Positions 46,101 to 55,392 of a DNA stretch of 64,000 nucleotides are shown here, in pieces; position 1 is the first letter of the stretch, and each line of letters starts with the position of its first letter. Source of the DNA: Rhyzopertha dominica (Eukaryota > Arthropoda > Insecta > Coleoptera > Bostrichidae). The notes under the pieces were generated by a model. It worked only from the letters and a program-made list of their open reading frames with translations. It ran no database searches and was not told the origin of the DNA. The DNA lies in NCBI GenBank assembly GCA_025024175.1, contig QCXZ01000001.1, positions 2,914,001 through 2,978,000 on the forward strand, written 5' to 3'. A program made the translations under genes and the position numbers.

Positions 46101-46425
46101 TCCTGATTGTGAGTCTCAACAGGATGCACACGTAAAAATTTTTCTGGCTCGCGAGTCCTTGCTCTCTCGCGCATCCAAACGAGTTAGTCGTTGTAAATCA
46201 CGTTTCAATTTTAATTTTGCTGTGGGCGATTTGGTTCTCCTGAAATCCAATCCTGTCTCCTCTGTGTTATCTTCGGAAACAAAAAAGTTATTGCTCCTCT
46301 ATGAGGGTCCTTACAGGATAAAAAGAATAGTAGGGTTACATACCTACATCTTGGTATATAACGATGGCCGATCAGAAAGAGGTCAGTTTCACGCTTCACA
46401 TTTGAAGCCCTATTATTACCAGTAA
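43072..46425 (+). CDS. pol: Pol polyprotein: protease, reverse transcriptase, RNase H, integrase
   Basis: The frame is open from 43072 and overlaps the end of gag in the -1 frame, so expression by -1 frameshifting is likely; no canonical slippery heptamer is obvious in 43072-43114. The first ATG lies well downstream. Numbering from 43210 (1071 residues to the stop): aspartic protease with LLDTGS at 31-36 and VILGADFL near 105-112; RT with YVDD at 382-385; RNase H with TDAS (Asp 531); integrase with an HHCC zinc finger (HEMIGHFGVYKTW ... CDLCQKTK, about 738-780) and the catalytic triad Asp806 (SIDFYG), Asp866 (LSDHGTQF), Glu901 (NPVERS), i.e. 34 residues between the last two. A GPY/F-type tail (YEGPYRIKRI) lies near 1035. 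There is no chromodomain and no disabling mutation that I can see. Confidence 0.95.
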   Translation, partial: TFRSRVRFSQFGKLTCPACKGSPSRTSSTNRATFNVSQIFNNPREDLLAECEFTHSSESYHSPTVLLKINSCDFPALLDTGSQICAFSDLVWNSCLVGSDFPIFPITGVRVSGAFKNKCRKITHQVLLTFSMLNYTFQFEFFYIPDLVYPVILGADFLRTYRANLDLNAAELSLQVGNREIRMPETVFNHAFSPPTPPAMRAINVGGITPFHLPTVEGYIVSPKITNMVNNLNLTESQRDALTKLLRNHIRLFSDRPGLTTEYFHEIHLTEDKPFLQKPYSVPIAHRQAVEEQIKRMLDWGVIERCASSSYCSPLVTAVKKDGSVRVCLDARRLNSIMVPDSELPRPIEDILNTLPPKIKYMTSLDLTHSYWQIPLREQDKQYTCFIYHTKTYRFKVLPFGLKTAISSFTRAMDIILGSEFRDFVVCYVDDLLIVSESFEDHIEHLNKVLTRLSSAGFTLRLDKCHFLQSEMKFLGYILNSEGFKPDPGRVRAVLDFPVPQNRKQLHAFLGLCNYDRGFHEHFATLSEPLFYLLRKKVKWFWGSKQEESFNSLKQLISREILLQRPIYGVPFCVQTDASDVGLGAQLYQMVDGCRKTIAFASRLLLDRERSYSVSEKETLAVVWALNKWRVYLLGSRFYVYTDHRACSYLNTCRLLSPRITRWVLALQEYDYEIRYISGKENIVPDILSRAPVRLEYPSDKCFRILTFSLTLPDSLKYLLRNIATDQRDDPKLNRIIQDIADPNNMALETKFVLYKGVLFRRQNGDEPCLLCVPLSRVKEFISGFHEMIGHFGVYKTWSALRREVWWQNMHRDVKRVLKSCDLCQKTKATVHPKPMLQPILPEGTGVLWSIDFYGPLPRSRAGVVYLLVILDIFSKYTWLFPLKKANTRSVISCLREGVFKEFAPPRRILSDHGTQFTSLEWKTFCQSLNMQIIYCSVRHPQANPVERSMRELGRLFRAFCYSKQKRWAWELPKIREVLNSVVHESTGYSPWELQTGRCPPRLIPKILQLPDCESQQDAHVKIFLARESLLSRASKRVSRCKSRFNFNFAVGDLVLLKSNPVSSVLSSETKKLLLLYEGPYRIKRIVGLHTYILVYNDGRSERGQFHASHLKPYYYQ

Positions 46426-46535
46426 TTAATTGCCTTTATATTCTTAATAGTTTACTTTTGTTAGCGTTTTCGAAAACATTTTTTTTCTTGTCTGAAGTAG
46501 TTTCCTTCGCCTTATTTAGTTGTTTTCTTCTACGC

Positions 46536-46555
46536 TAAAAAAAGTCGGGGGCAGA
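46536..46555 (+). other. Polypurine tract
   Basis: A purine-rich run (AAAAAAAGTCGGGGGCAGA) immediately before the 3' LTR; priming site for plus-strand DNA. Interrupted by TC. Confidence 0.75.
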
Positions 46556-46899
46556 TGTGATGTAAATTTGTTGCGTTTACCTCCGACAATGCCTGAAGTG
46601 TGCCATGCACATGGATTTTTTGTTTGACGGTTCCTGTCAAACATTCGTTCTACTCGCTGACAGCCTCATGGTACAGGATTTGTATTTATGCTTTTGAATA
46701 TAAAACCCTACCTGGTGTCAGGTATGTAATTACTTGGCATTACTATTGCTGTGCGGCGAGCTGTTTGTATTTTTGTATTACAGCGTGTAGAACAATAAAA
46801 AAATACTTGGAACGTTTGCTACTTTCCTTGCTTGGATTGTGCTTCTATCCGACCGATCCTTTAGAACACCACTACCCTTAAAGGAGGGGTATCGTTACA
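46556..46899 (+). repeat. 3' LTR
   Basis: 344 bp, same sequence as the 5' LTR by eye; it supplies the polyadenylation signal (AATAAA at about 46794-46799). Confidence 0.95.
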
Positions 46900-47907
46900 A
46901 TATTGTATGTAAAAGAGAGAAAAGTAAATCATCACTGCACAGCAATCATAGCAGGAATACGACCAGTGTAGTGTTTATATAGTAAACAAAATATCCCCAT
47001 AACACTCCTGCTTTAATTAAGGATTCCGTAAGAGCGTCATTATGCAAGAAAATCCAATACATATTCCATCGTCGTGCATGCGTATATATCGCTTGCTTAC
47101 AATATTGAACAAAAAATAACTGCGAATTCCTTCTCTCATAAAAAAACGACCGTTCATCATATGCTCTTAAACAAAACAGGCTCCTATTAACTGAAAAGTT
47201 TAGATTCTTTCTTGAAGATATATTGACAGTCGAAACACTGCCACTGTTAGAAGCACAACGCTAACGTCTTGTCCAAGAGACTTATCGTATTCATCTTGGA
47301 AAACAAAAGCGCTTCGTCGGAGCCATCGCTTAGAGGCAAATCAAATTGCTGGAATCATATACCCATACGAAAGCTAAATGTATACCTATGGCAGACAGTT
47401 GCAATAAAAAACTGCTTTTCATGAATCGCCGATTGCCGGACCAATGGGTGTGTGTTGCGTCTAATGGGTCGCACATTTAGAAGGCGACTGACCCAGAGTG
47501 AACTTTACAGTATTTTTGGGAGAAATGCGTATTTCTAAGACGCGATCCGGAAAACGGCTGATTAAAGGGAAAGCACCAACTGATTTATTTAATTGCGCGG
47601 CATTGTTTACTTCCTTACAGTTGGTGCTTTATATGAGCTATGGATGTGAAACGCGAGCGCAACTTCTCTGTTTCTGATTATATTGCTCTAGTCAGTTTAC
47701 GACGTGGTCATTTTACATCCGTCCGTACAAGTACAAACAACTGCCTGTGTTCCTTGCTATTGAAACTAGCTATAAAGAGTGGTAGCAGTTTATAACCCTC
47801 GGACAAGTTCGCTGTATTATTTTCGATATTAGGCAGGTCAGGTCAGGTCGTAAAGTACAGTGCAGTGGTCGAAAATGCGCTAAAAAGATAAATTTGATAA
47901 TCATTAC
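46900..47907. other. Unassigned stretch with a small perfect inverted repeat
   Basis: No gene recognised. AAAGCACCAACTG (47570-47582) is exactly complementary to CAGTTGGTGCTTT (47618-47630), spacer 35 nt. An AGGTCAGGTCAGGTCG run lies at 47834-47849. Confidence 0.45.
47570..47630. repeat. Perfect 13-bp inverted repeat
   Basis: Two exactly complementary 13-nt arms around a 35-nt spacer. Too short to call a MITE or an RNA gene. Confidence 0.6.
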
Positions 47908-49015
47908 CATAATAATAATAATGTTTATTTAGGTAACTCCATACACAGCAGGAAATCCTTGTATCGAGACCACCTCGGCAAGATAAACAATTTGCACAAT
48001 AATACTAAACACATAACATTTACATACATAATACGCATTTATTAAGTTAGAAAGAACTCATCGAAATTGTACAGCGTTTTTTTGAGTAACAATTTCCTAA
48101 TAAATCACTTAAGAACATGAATATTTGATAAACCTTTGGTATCTTCTGGCAATTTGTTAAAAAAATACAATTGTAATAAACGCTCTTCTGATATAAAGGT
48201 GTTTGTGCTTATTGGGAATTAAATCTTCTTTAAAATTAAACTGGATTGTTGTTGTAGTAAGCCCTGAAGAAGATTGTAATAAAGCAATTGAAAGCTTGGC
48301 CAAAATAAAGAGTACCCATTAATCTTTACCACCAGGTCGAATTCCCCCAAGATATTTCAGCTTAATATTGACAGGTAAACGACCGCAAACAATTTCATTC
48401 AGTATAAATATATACACCATATATGGTTAAAATATTGAGTGTCTCAAATGCTTTCCTACAAGAATCCCTCATTTTTAATTGAGCAAGAATTCGGATGACT
48501 CTTGTCTGCAACAAAAGGTTTTATGAACACCTGAAGAGTTACTCCAGTGTAATATTGCATGCCGCAACATATTATGGAAGATTCCGAAATAAAGCAGTTT
48601 AACTAATACGCTTTGCACAGTTGTGTGCAACGTAATGTAGCATCAGTTGTTAGCCCCAACATGCTTGCAACATTCACACAGGGTAGGACCATTTAATACC
48701 AAATCATCTCTAGCATTAAATTTTGATTTAACTGAGCCAAAGACAAGACATAACTAATTTATTACAGCTAAGATTACAGATATAATTAAACATATCATGA
48801 ATGGAAAGTAACTATAATGTAGGGCCCAAAATTTAGCCTTGTGGAACCCCTAAATTTATTTTTTTCTATTCTGAAGATACTGACGCTAAAGTAACCTGCT
48901 GTTCTCTGTTCCGCAGAAATCTTTGAAATTAGGAGAGGGCAACTCCCCTAATACCATATTTCTGCATCTTGAACAATAAAATTTCGTGATATTGTGATAC
49001 TTTGGCAGATCCGGT
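47908..49015 (-). pseudogene. Jockey/I-like non-LTR retrotransposon, 5'-truncated
   Basis: On the minus strand from about 49015 the order is YHEILLFKMQKYGIRG (48970 region, after motif A), FLRNREQQVTLASVSS (about 48900), motif B INLGVPQG then ILGPTL (about 48830-48855, with an in-frame stop replacing the Ser of GSILGP), LFHNMLRHAILHWSNSS near 48545-48590, and a LP.d. tail ending DEFFLT near 48050. The FADD motif C block is missing or deleted. The 3' end is a short (TAA)n-like tract (47909-47922, ATAATAATAATAAT on the plus strand), typical of jockey/I/R1-type elements. Several stops and frameshifts. No endonuclease domain. Confidence 0.75.
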
Positions 49016-50736
49016 TTCTTTTTAAGAATTTACTCGAAATATAGTTACGCACTAACTAGCTACGAGTTTTCGTCTATATAAACGGTAGTTTCGTAAGAGT
49101 ATACAGTAGTATATTACAATTTTCTTCGTCATTCATACAAAGAAACTGGGTTTTGCAAAGCTGTAATCTTGAGTCAGGACCGTTTACGTCTTGGACCAAA
49201 AGACCAAACGAAATACTCGAGGGAAGGAAAATGAATTCAATATACTATTAGGCAATGATTAATCGGCAAAATACTACAAAACTTTTTATGGACAAGTGCA
49301 AAATCATAACAGCCAACAAAATCTTCTATTTTTAGTGCTTCCTTGGTCTTATGCGGTGCATTTTGCCTACATTCCTTATTCGAACGCTTGGAGTTTAAAC
49401 ATTTTTGTACTCACAAAAATGTACACTATTAAAATCCTCTGAAAAAATGGGTTGCCAATTAAAAAAAATGTTACTGCCCAATTAATAAATTCAACTCCAG
49501 AAAAAAGTAACATTCAAGAAAATAGAGCTGATGTATACGAGGATTATATGCAAAAATCCTGTTTTTATTCCATACTTTACAAGCTCACTGTATGTATGCA
49601 TGTGCTTAGAAAATGTGCCACCTAACTTTGAAGCATTTTCTTTCAAACCCCTACGGTAGTGGAAGGTACAAACGTGTGCCGGCACGTAACCGTCATTACG
49701 GCCGCTTGGCCCTTTGGGTTTGCGTGCACACGAACTTTTTCTTCTTATGGCTTTCTTAGAATGAAATTCGCCAGAGGGTGTGGCCGGAAATTTTCTTATC
49801 GCAATGGTTTTCATGCGCGATAAAAATAAACGCGTCATTCAAGGGTTGCTTGTTTATTTCGCGCTATTTATAGGGTCCTTTAAGCAAACAAATGCGCTCG
49901 ACGGTATTATTCACGTGGTAATGCGAGTTTTAGGTCAGAACGCGCAGATTGCATCTAAAATAGCTATAACGTCGATATGTAGCTGTGCCACAACTACGAG
50001 GTTTGGTACCAGTTGTACCCATTCCTAAACGGGTTCAGGTGCAATTTTGTGAGAACACCAAGCTTCGTTCGCATCAAATCAAAACACTCCCGCTTCCGGT
50101 ATACTTTGCTTCGTCCTGTCCACCACCTATTAATGTAATTTATAGACTTTTTTTAATTTGTGGTACTGACCAGATTTTGCAGCTGCGATGTAGGCGTTGT
50201 TCTAATTTTTCTTGGAGACAGTCATGTACAAATCCGAAATGTCGTTGTTCCACATAAATCACTTTGACGTAAACCTGGTTTTCCATTGTAACAGGTGCAC
50301 GACACAAGATTAGCAGAAAAACAGTGTGGAAAGAGATACTCTGTGTCCAATAGTTGCAAAATAGTGGAAGACGATATATTTTAAAATCTTGCAATGTACG
50401 ACTACGCAATTTTCGTGTGTTTTGTAAATTGTGTTGTTGCCTGTCTGGCGTGCTTTCGTATCAGGTTATTTTTAAACTTAAAGCCATAATACGTACATGG
50501 TGGATGATACACTTTATGCTGATGATGAAAGTATATTAACTACGTTGATACTATTAGACCGTTGCAAATATACTTGCCCTAAAATAGGTCATCCACTGGT
50601 ACAAGAGGATGTTAAAAATTCGTCTTGAAATACGAAAAATTTTTGGCCCAAGAAGTAAACCTGACCTGATCGCTCGTTACAGTTTTTTTTCCGAGACTAC
50701 CGTTTATCTACATGGAAACTTGTAGCCAGTTTGTAG
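49016..50736. other. Unassigned stretch
   Basis: No gene recognised. Open frames 49491-49838 (minus, 115 residues), 49780-50028 and 49985-50257 (plus) sit in a GC-richer patch (49670-50110) and have no known motif. Confidence 0.4.
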
Positions 50737-51158
50737 GTTATTATCAGTGATGTTCGTTTACGCGTAAATTATAATTTTCTACATTACACGTGTAGAAAAT
50801 GTAGATAAAGCATTTTGGCGTAGATTTTGAGTAGAACATTCAAGACGAGCATATTATGGTTAAAGTGTATTAAGTAGGTACTGGATAAACCTCAATGGAA
50901 ACCATTTTGTTTCTAATTTCTCTGTTTTGCTAGTTTCTTCATGTGTCGATTTCCTTTTTATAACAGTTTACAAAGATAATAAAATCCAAAGTGCGCCAAA
51001 GTGCTCTTGACAGCACACTTTGCCTGCTTACTCAGGTCTTCTGGCTGTAATTGATGTATACCCAAACAAGTTATTGCTATTTAAAAATTTATCTAATAAC
51101 TTAATTACAACAAAATAATATTTTATACGAGGGTGAATGCTTTCAGTGTCCATAATAT

Positions 51159-51389
51159 AATAAGATAATATTTTGTGGGATAGATCGTTGTCTCTTGAAA
51201 ACACTGACAAAAAGTTAATAGTCTGACGTTTCGATTACACCTGTAATCTTTGTTTGAACTTGTGTCAGGCAAATTTTGAGGTTCTTCGTCTTTGACAAAC
51301 ATTACAGGTGTAATCGAAACGTCAGACTATTAACTTTTTGTCAGTGTTTTCAGGAGACAGCGATCTATCCGACAAAATATTATCTTATT
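51159..51389. repeat. Near-perfect 89-nt foldback
   Basis: Left arm 51159-51247 and right arm 51301-51389 are complementary along their full 89 nt with only a few mismatches; the inner 50 nt (GTTAATAGTCTGACGTTTCG region) look perfect. The loop is 53 nt. It lies within the hAT-like element 50745-53001. It may be a MITE of its own inserted there, or a duplication within the element; no clear target duplication. A transcript would fold into a long dsRNA stem. Confidence 0.92.
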
Positions 51390-51483
51390 AAAATAGTATT
51401 TTGTTTAATTAAGAATAAATATACAATAATAATAAAATACAAAATAATATTGGCATTCGAGGAGTTTTGAATGGCACTGATGA

Positions 51484-52859
51484 TGAACACCCGTAGGCGT
51501 ACCAAAGGCGGGCGGGGGGGATCTGCTCCCCCCCCCCCCCTTCACTGGATCTGGGTTGCCAACTCTGGGTCCATTCCAATTTCCCAGACATTTAGCTGGT
51601 TAATTATGTGTGTACACTAAAAATTGCCTTATTTTCAAAATTGTAAATATAGTAAAATTTATAGGCAAGTATATTTCACAATTTTCATCCAGAACTCATA
51701 TTTAACCCTTGCAAATGACCTCCTCTAATAAGACAAATGGTTTCCAAGCTTATAATCGATGACATGTGTGTTTTGAAGCTGTAACTACAATCGAATTACG
51801 AATCGTTGTCTTAGGGCAGATATAACTTTAAAAGACTATCTTGGTCAGGATGAGTCATAACACGATTTCTGCTTAGTTCAGCTCTTCTACCTTTTCCTAT
51901 AAAGATTGTTCAACTAACTACTGTTATATAGAATCACATCTGAATCTGTCATATATTCGCTGATAACTCTAACTTTTGTACCAAGTTTCTAAGTTCACAT
52001 TACAATTTAACAATTAATACAGAAAAAGCTAAAAATCCATTCGAACTCACGTTTATGAAAGTCAGTTTATTTGATATAAGTTTTAGGAATCCAGTAAAAG
52101 CATTATAAGCACGAATTAAAACCCGGTATGTTGTTAAAAATACAACTAAATATATTTCAGTTTATTTAAATGAAGCTTAATTTCGTTAAAATATTAAGTA
52201 GTCGGTTAATTTTAGAGAGCAATGCACTGAGTTTTAATAATGTTAGTTATCCATCGAGTCTCTTTCCCTGGGGTGTAAAAATTACTACAATTGTATCTTT
52301 AGCACCTATACATATGAACTCCCAGCTTAAATTTCTAAAACTTCTGATGTGAGAAGTTGAAACTGTACTAAAAGCGCATCGGTTAATGCATTAGTCTTTG
52401 ATATGTGTGAATTCTGAATCAGAAATCGTGGTTCTATTAGTAAAATTCATGATCCTTTGTCACTTCGTATAATATCATTATACATTATGTGGATCACGGA
52501 TCTTTATTTTCCCAAATAAAATGTATCAACTCATTTTTTGTTAAACGCGAGAACGATGCAGCTGAATGCGCCTCATGTAACTGAGTTCATCAATAACGGA
52601 ATTAGTAATAAGTGGGCTTTGTATGATCAGTGTTCATAGATAACATATAAATAATTTGGGTCTTTATTTCACAGAAGATGTTTTAAGTCATCTTGCAGAA
52701 AATCCACGAAGATTATTCATGGAATAAATACTTTATTAATTACTTAGGTACCTACATCTTATAAACATTTATTATTTCTATTTATGTTGAATTATACTCT
52801 TCAGGACGTTCCTGCTTTGCCCCCCTAGACCAAAAGCTGGGTACGCCCATGTGAACACC
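51484..52859 (+). mobile_element. hAT-like non-autonomous element, copy 2 (nested)
   Basis: Element body 51492-52851 (1360 bp), flanked by exact 8-bp duplications TGAACACC (51484-51491 and 52852-52859). Terminal inverted repeats are GGCGTACC at the left and GGTACGCC at the right. It aligns end to end with copy 1 (10285-11637) in the same orientation, differing by scattered substitutions, small indels and a gap of about 50-60 bases relative to copy 1 near 52230. Poly-C subterminal tracts at both ends (51526-51540, 52820). It lies inside the hAT-like element 50745-53001, so it inserted later. Confidence 0.92.
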
Positions 52860-53009
52860 ACTAAAAAAACTATATATTTCTAGAATTATATTTGTCTACA
52901 CAATGCTATCTTCTACAGTAGACTTTTAAGGTAGAATATTACATAATTTACGCGTAGATAATAGCGTAATTTACAAGGCGTATTCTACGCGCCCATCACT
53001 GGTTATTAT

Positions 53010-54541
53010 GTATTGGGTCTATTTTTCTTTGCAGACATATAAGATACATACATATCTTAACCTGCAATTAGGCAAAGCTATTACTATTTTTGAGAAGCAG
53101 TTAAAAATCAAGTATAAAACATTTTTTTAATTAACAAAGAGCCTGTAAGTTTATCTACAATGCTTCAGACGTGTCTACGTGAAAATTACGGGTACATTGA
53201 AGATAAGCCCATCCATATTTTTTTAATAAACAGCAGTTACTTGGTTATGATGTTATACGGAGCACACAAAATTAATTTTAGATTCTTCACAAAACTTTCT
53301 ATTTCATAACCATACATCCTGCTTGTAGTCATAAACAGGTGGTAAATTATCCATACTATAAACTGGCATAAACGAAGTGGATGCTATGTATAAAGAGGTA
53401 TGAAAAAAAAATTCTGGTCTCGTGAAAAGTACATTGGCGAGAAATGGCATCATGTTTTAGTTTATGTTTGTATGTAACTTTTTTATATGTAAGAATAAGC
53501 CCACACTCTTTAGATGTCCCTACTGTCTTAGTAGTTTTGATCCATTTCTTCTTTAGATCACCCAAATAATTTGTATTTTTACCCAACGACGCTATTTTTC
53601 GCACTTTTGTTCTACTGATGTCTGTCACACTCATGACTTATATAGGTATTGTTTTTGCATTCTGCAAGAAATGTAGGTATCTTCTATATACAAGGGAACT
53701 GCGCTAAAGCCTGTTTCACCCGAATGGCGTTTTTATGAATTCGACCACGATCCAAGATTGCAAACCACTATTTGACCATTTTTTCACTTTGATTAGATCT
53801 CTCGTGATTCGTTTTTCTTACTAGCACTTCACTACATAAAAGATGGCACTATCAAGTCATCATCATGACACACTGAATTTGTTAGAAAATTATTCTTGAA
53901 TCTTTGCTAACCAAAAATCTTTTCATATCTCCCTCATATATCTTATAGTGCCACACTGTAAGTTCCTATTTTAGCGATCAACTTTTTCACGAACATAAAT
54001 TATTTTACGCTTTACTGTTCATCTCTAACCGCAGAGGAAATTCCAGTATCGCGTTAAACCACCCACGGCGAAAATTAAAGAAAGATTTAAGCGGAAAGGT
54101 TAATTACTAGCAAATTTTTGTGGGTTTCTGGAACAACAAACCATTGCCATATAAATTTGTAAATACAAGTACAACTTTAGAAATCACAATTAAATGTGAA
54201 TGTAAGTTAGTGATTCAAAAGTAGTCCTGAATGGTTGCTTGTTATGGGTTAACGCAAACTCTTTTACATAAAATAAAACATATATGTATTGTGACTGTTT
54301 TAATTAATAGTAGGTACCTAAAAAACTAATAGCTAGTTATATAGAGTCTTACCCACACTTATAAGCTCATTTGTTGTTGGCATGTATCAAAAAAATTTGA
54401 TTAAGCGATTGTTTCGCACAAAATGCAAGTACAGCAGGCTTCCGCAAAGATTAAAGAGAATAAAGAAGTCTACTTTCCTAGACACGTTTTTAGACCTTTA
54501 TCACCACATAAGGAAATCACAATCATTGTTCATCACATTGC
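53010..54541. other. Unassigned stretch
   Basis: The minus-strand frame 53356-53634 (92 residues; starts MSVTDISRTKVRKIASLGKN, then lysine-rich) is the longest and is not recognisable. No splice or repeat context supports it. Otherwise AT-rich. Confidence 0.35.
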
Positions 54542-55392
54542 ATTTATACCAGGGTTGGCAAAAACATGTTTTTTTTTAAATTAAACGAAACAAACAGTTT
54601 TTTATTAATTAAACCATGTTTAAATTGTTTTAAACATGTTTTTTCTTACTTAGTTAAAAACATGTTTAAAACGTTTACACCGTTTTTAACATGCACTCTT
54701 ATGCAAATTACTATGTGTATTAGTGAAAATAAATACGAGTAGATGACGCAAAGCAAATCCAGACCAATCTCACACTGGTTACTGGGTGGATTTTAGCTAA
54801 TATCAACTTTAACAAAGAGAATAGGAAACGACCTTGTATGTTTAAAGTTTAAAGTTCAACAATTACAATGACCAGTAGGAAAAATAATGCAGGGCGGAAT
54901 TACTTCGACAAAATTAAGGTGCAAAATAGTACAATGCGAGCTCGATGCAAGAAGTGCAAAAAAGATATGCTTGCATTAGTAAAAATATTTTATTCCTTGT
55001 TTATTGTTTTTTATATTCCTAAGTTCTGATAACTATTTGTTCTATTATGCTAAATATACAACTATCCAGTAAGTGTTGAATGAACGTCTTACTTATTGCT
55101 TTGTTGCGTTGGACCAGAAATACAAATTTTTATGTTATAATAAAGTTAAGATTTTTATTTGTTGTTTTAAAATGTTTGTAATTTATAGCTACAGAAAAAT
55201 GTTAAGTTTATTATAAATTCCTATAACTGTTGTATCGATAAAAAAACTGGGCCTGGTTTTGTATTCAGTTCATTTTTATGTAAATGTAAGGTGACATTAT
55301 GTAGATATGTAATTACTAATAATCCTGTTTATCTATTTGTAGACATTCTGTTTTAAACATTTTGTTTTAATCATGCCAACCCTGATTTATAC
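54542..55392 (+). mobile_element. hAT element, internally deleted, with BED-finger ORF
   Basis: Element body 54550-55384 (835 bp). It starts CAGGGTTGGCAAAAACATG and ends CATGCCAACCCTG; terminal inverted repeats share CAGGGTTGGCA. It is flanked by exact 8-bp duplications ATTTATAC (54542-54549 and 55385-55392). The left subterminal region repeats AAACATGTTT-type motifs (54568-54690). The structure is diagnostic of hAT. The interior retains the first part of a hAT transposase (54868-55029). Confidence 0.93.
54868..55029 (+). CDS. Short ORF encoding a BED-type zinc-finger N-terminus of a hAT transposase
   Basis: 53 residues from ATG 54868 to TGA 55027. The text RNYFDKIKVQNSTMRARCKK followed by CKKDMLALV matches the first half of a BED zinc finger (aromatic Y/F-F, then C-x2-C); the H-x3-5-H/C half is absent because the frame runs into AT-rich sequence (KIFYSLFIVFYIPKF). 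BED fingers bind the ends of hAT elements. Either an exon fragment of a deleted transposase or a residual DNA-binding peptide; I favour a relic, since the finger is incomplete. Confidence 0.55.
   Translation: MTSRKNNAGRNYFDKIKVQNSTMRARCKKCKKDMLALVKIFYSLFIVFYIPKF

Larger units (their letters stand above)
41369..46899 (+). mobile_element. Full-length Metaviridae (Ty3/gypsy) LTR retrotransposon
   Basis: A 5531-bp element bounded by two 344-bp LTRs that I read as identical, beginning TG and ending CA. Between them are a primer-binding site, an intact gag, an intact pol (protease, RT, RNase H, integrase in that order, the Ty3/gypsy order), and a polypurine tract. There is no envelope-like third ORF between pol and the right LTR (only about 130 bp). 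Identical LTRs mean recent insertion. No 4-6 bp target duplication is visible: left flank AAAGGA, right flank ATATTG. Base use is less AT-biased in the genes than in the surroundings. Confidence 0.96.
50737..53009 (+). mobile_element. hAT-like non-autonomous element hosting a nested element
   Basis: Element body 50745-53001. It starts CAGTGATG and ends CATCACTG, perfect 8-bp terminal inverted repeats, and is flanked by exact 8-bp duplications GTTATTAT at 50737-50744 and 53002-53009: classic hAT structure. The subterminal regions contain repeated ACGCGTAAATT / GTAGA-type motifs in both orientations (50755-50840 and 52910-52990), as in hAT transposase-binding ends. Without the nested element (51492-52851 plus its 8-bp duplication) it is about 890 bp, with no coding capacity, but it includes the foldback 51159-51389. 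Confidence 0.9.
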
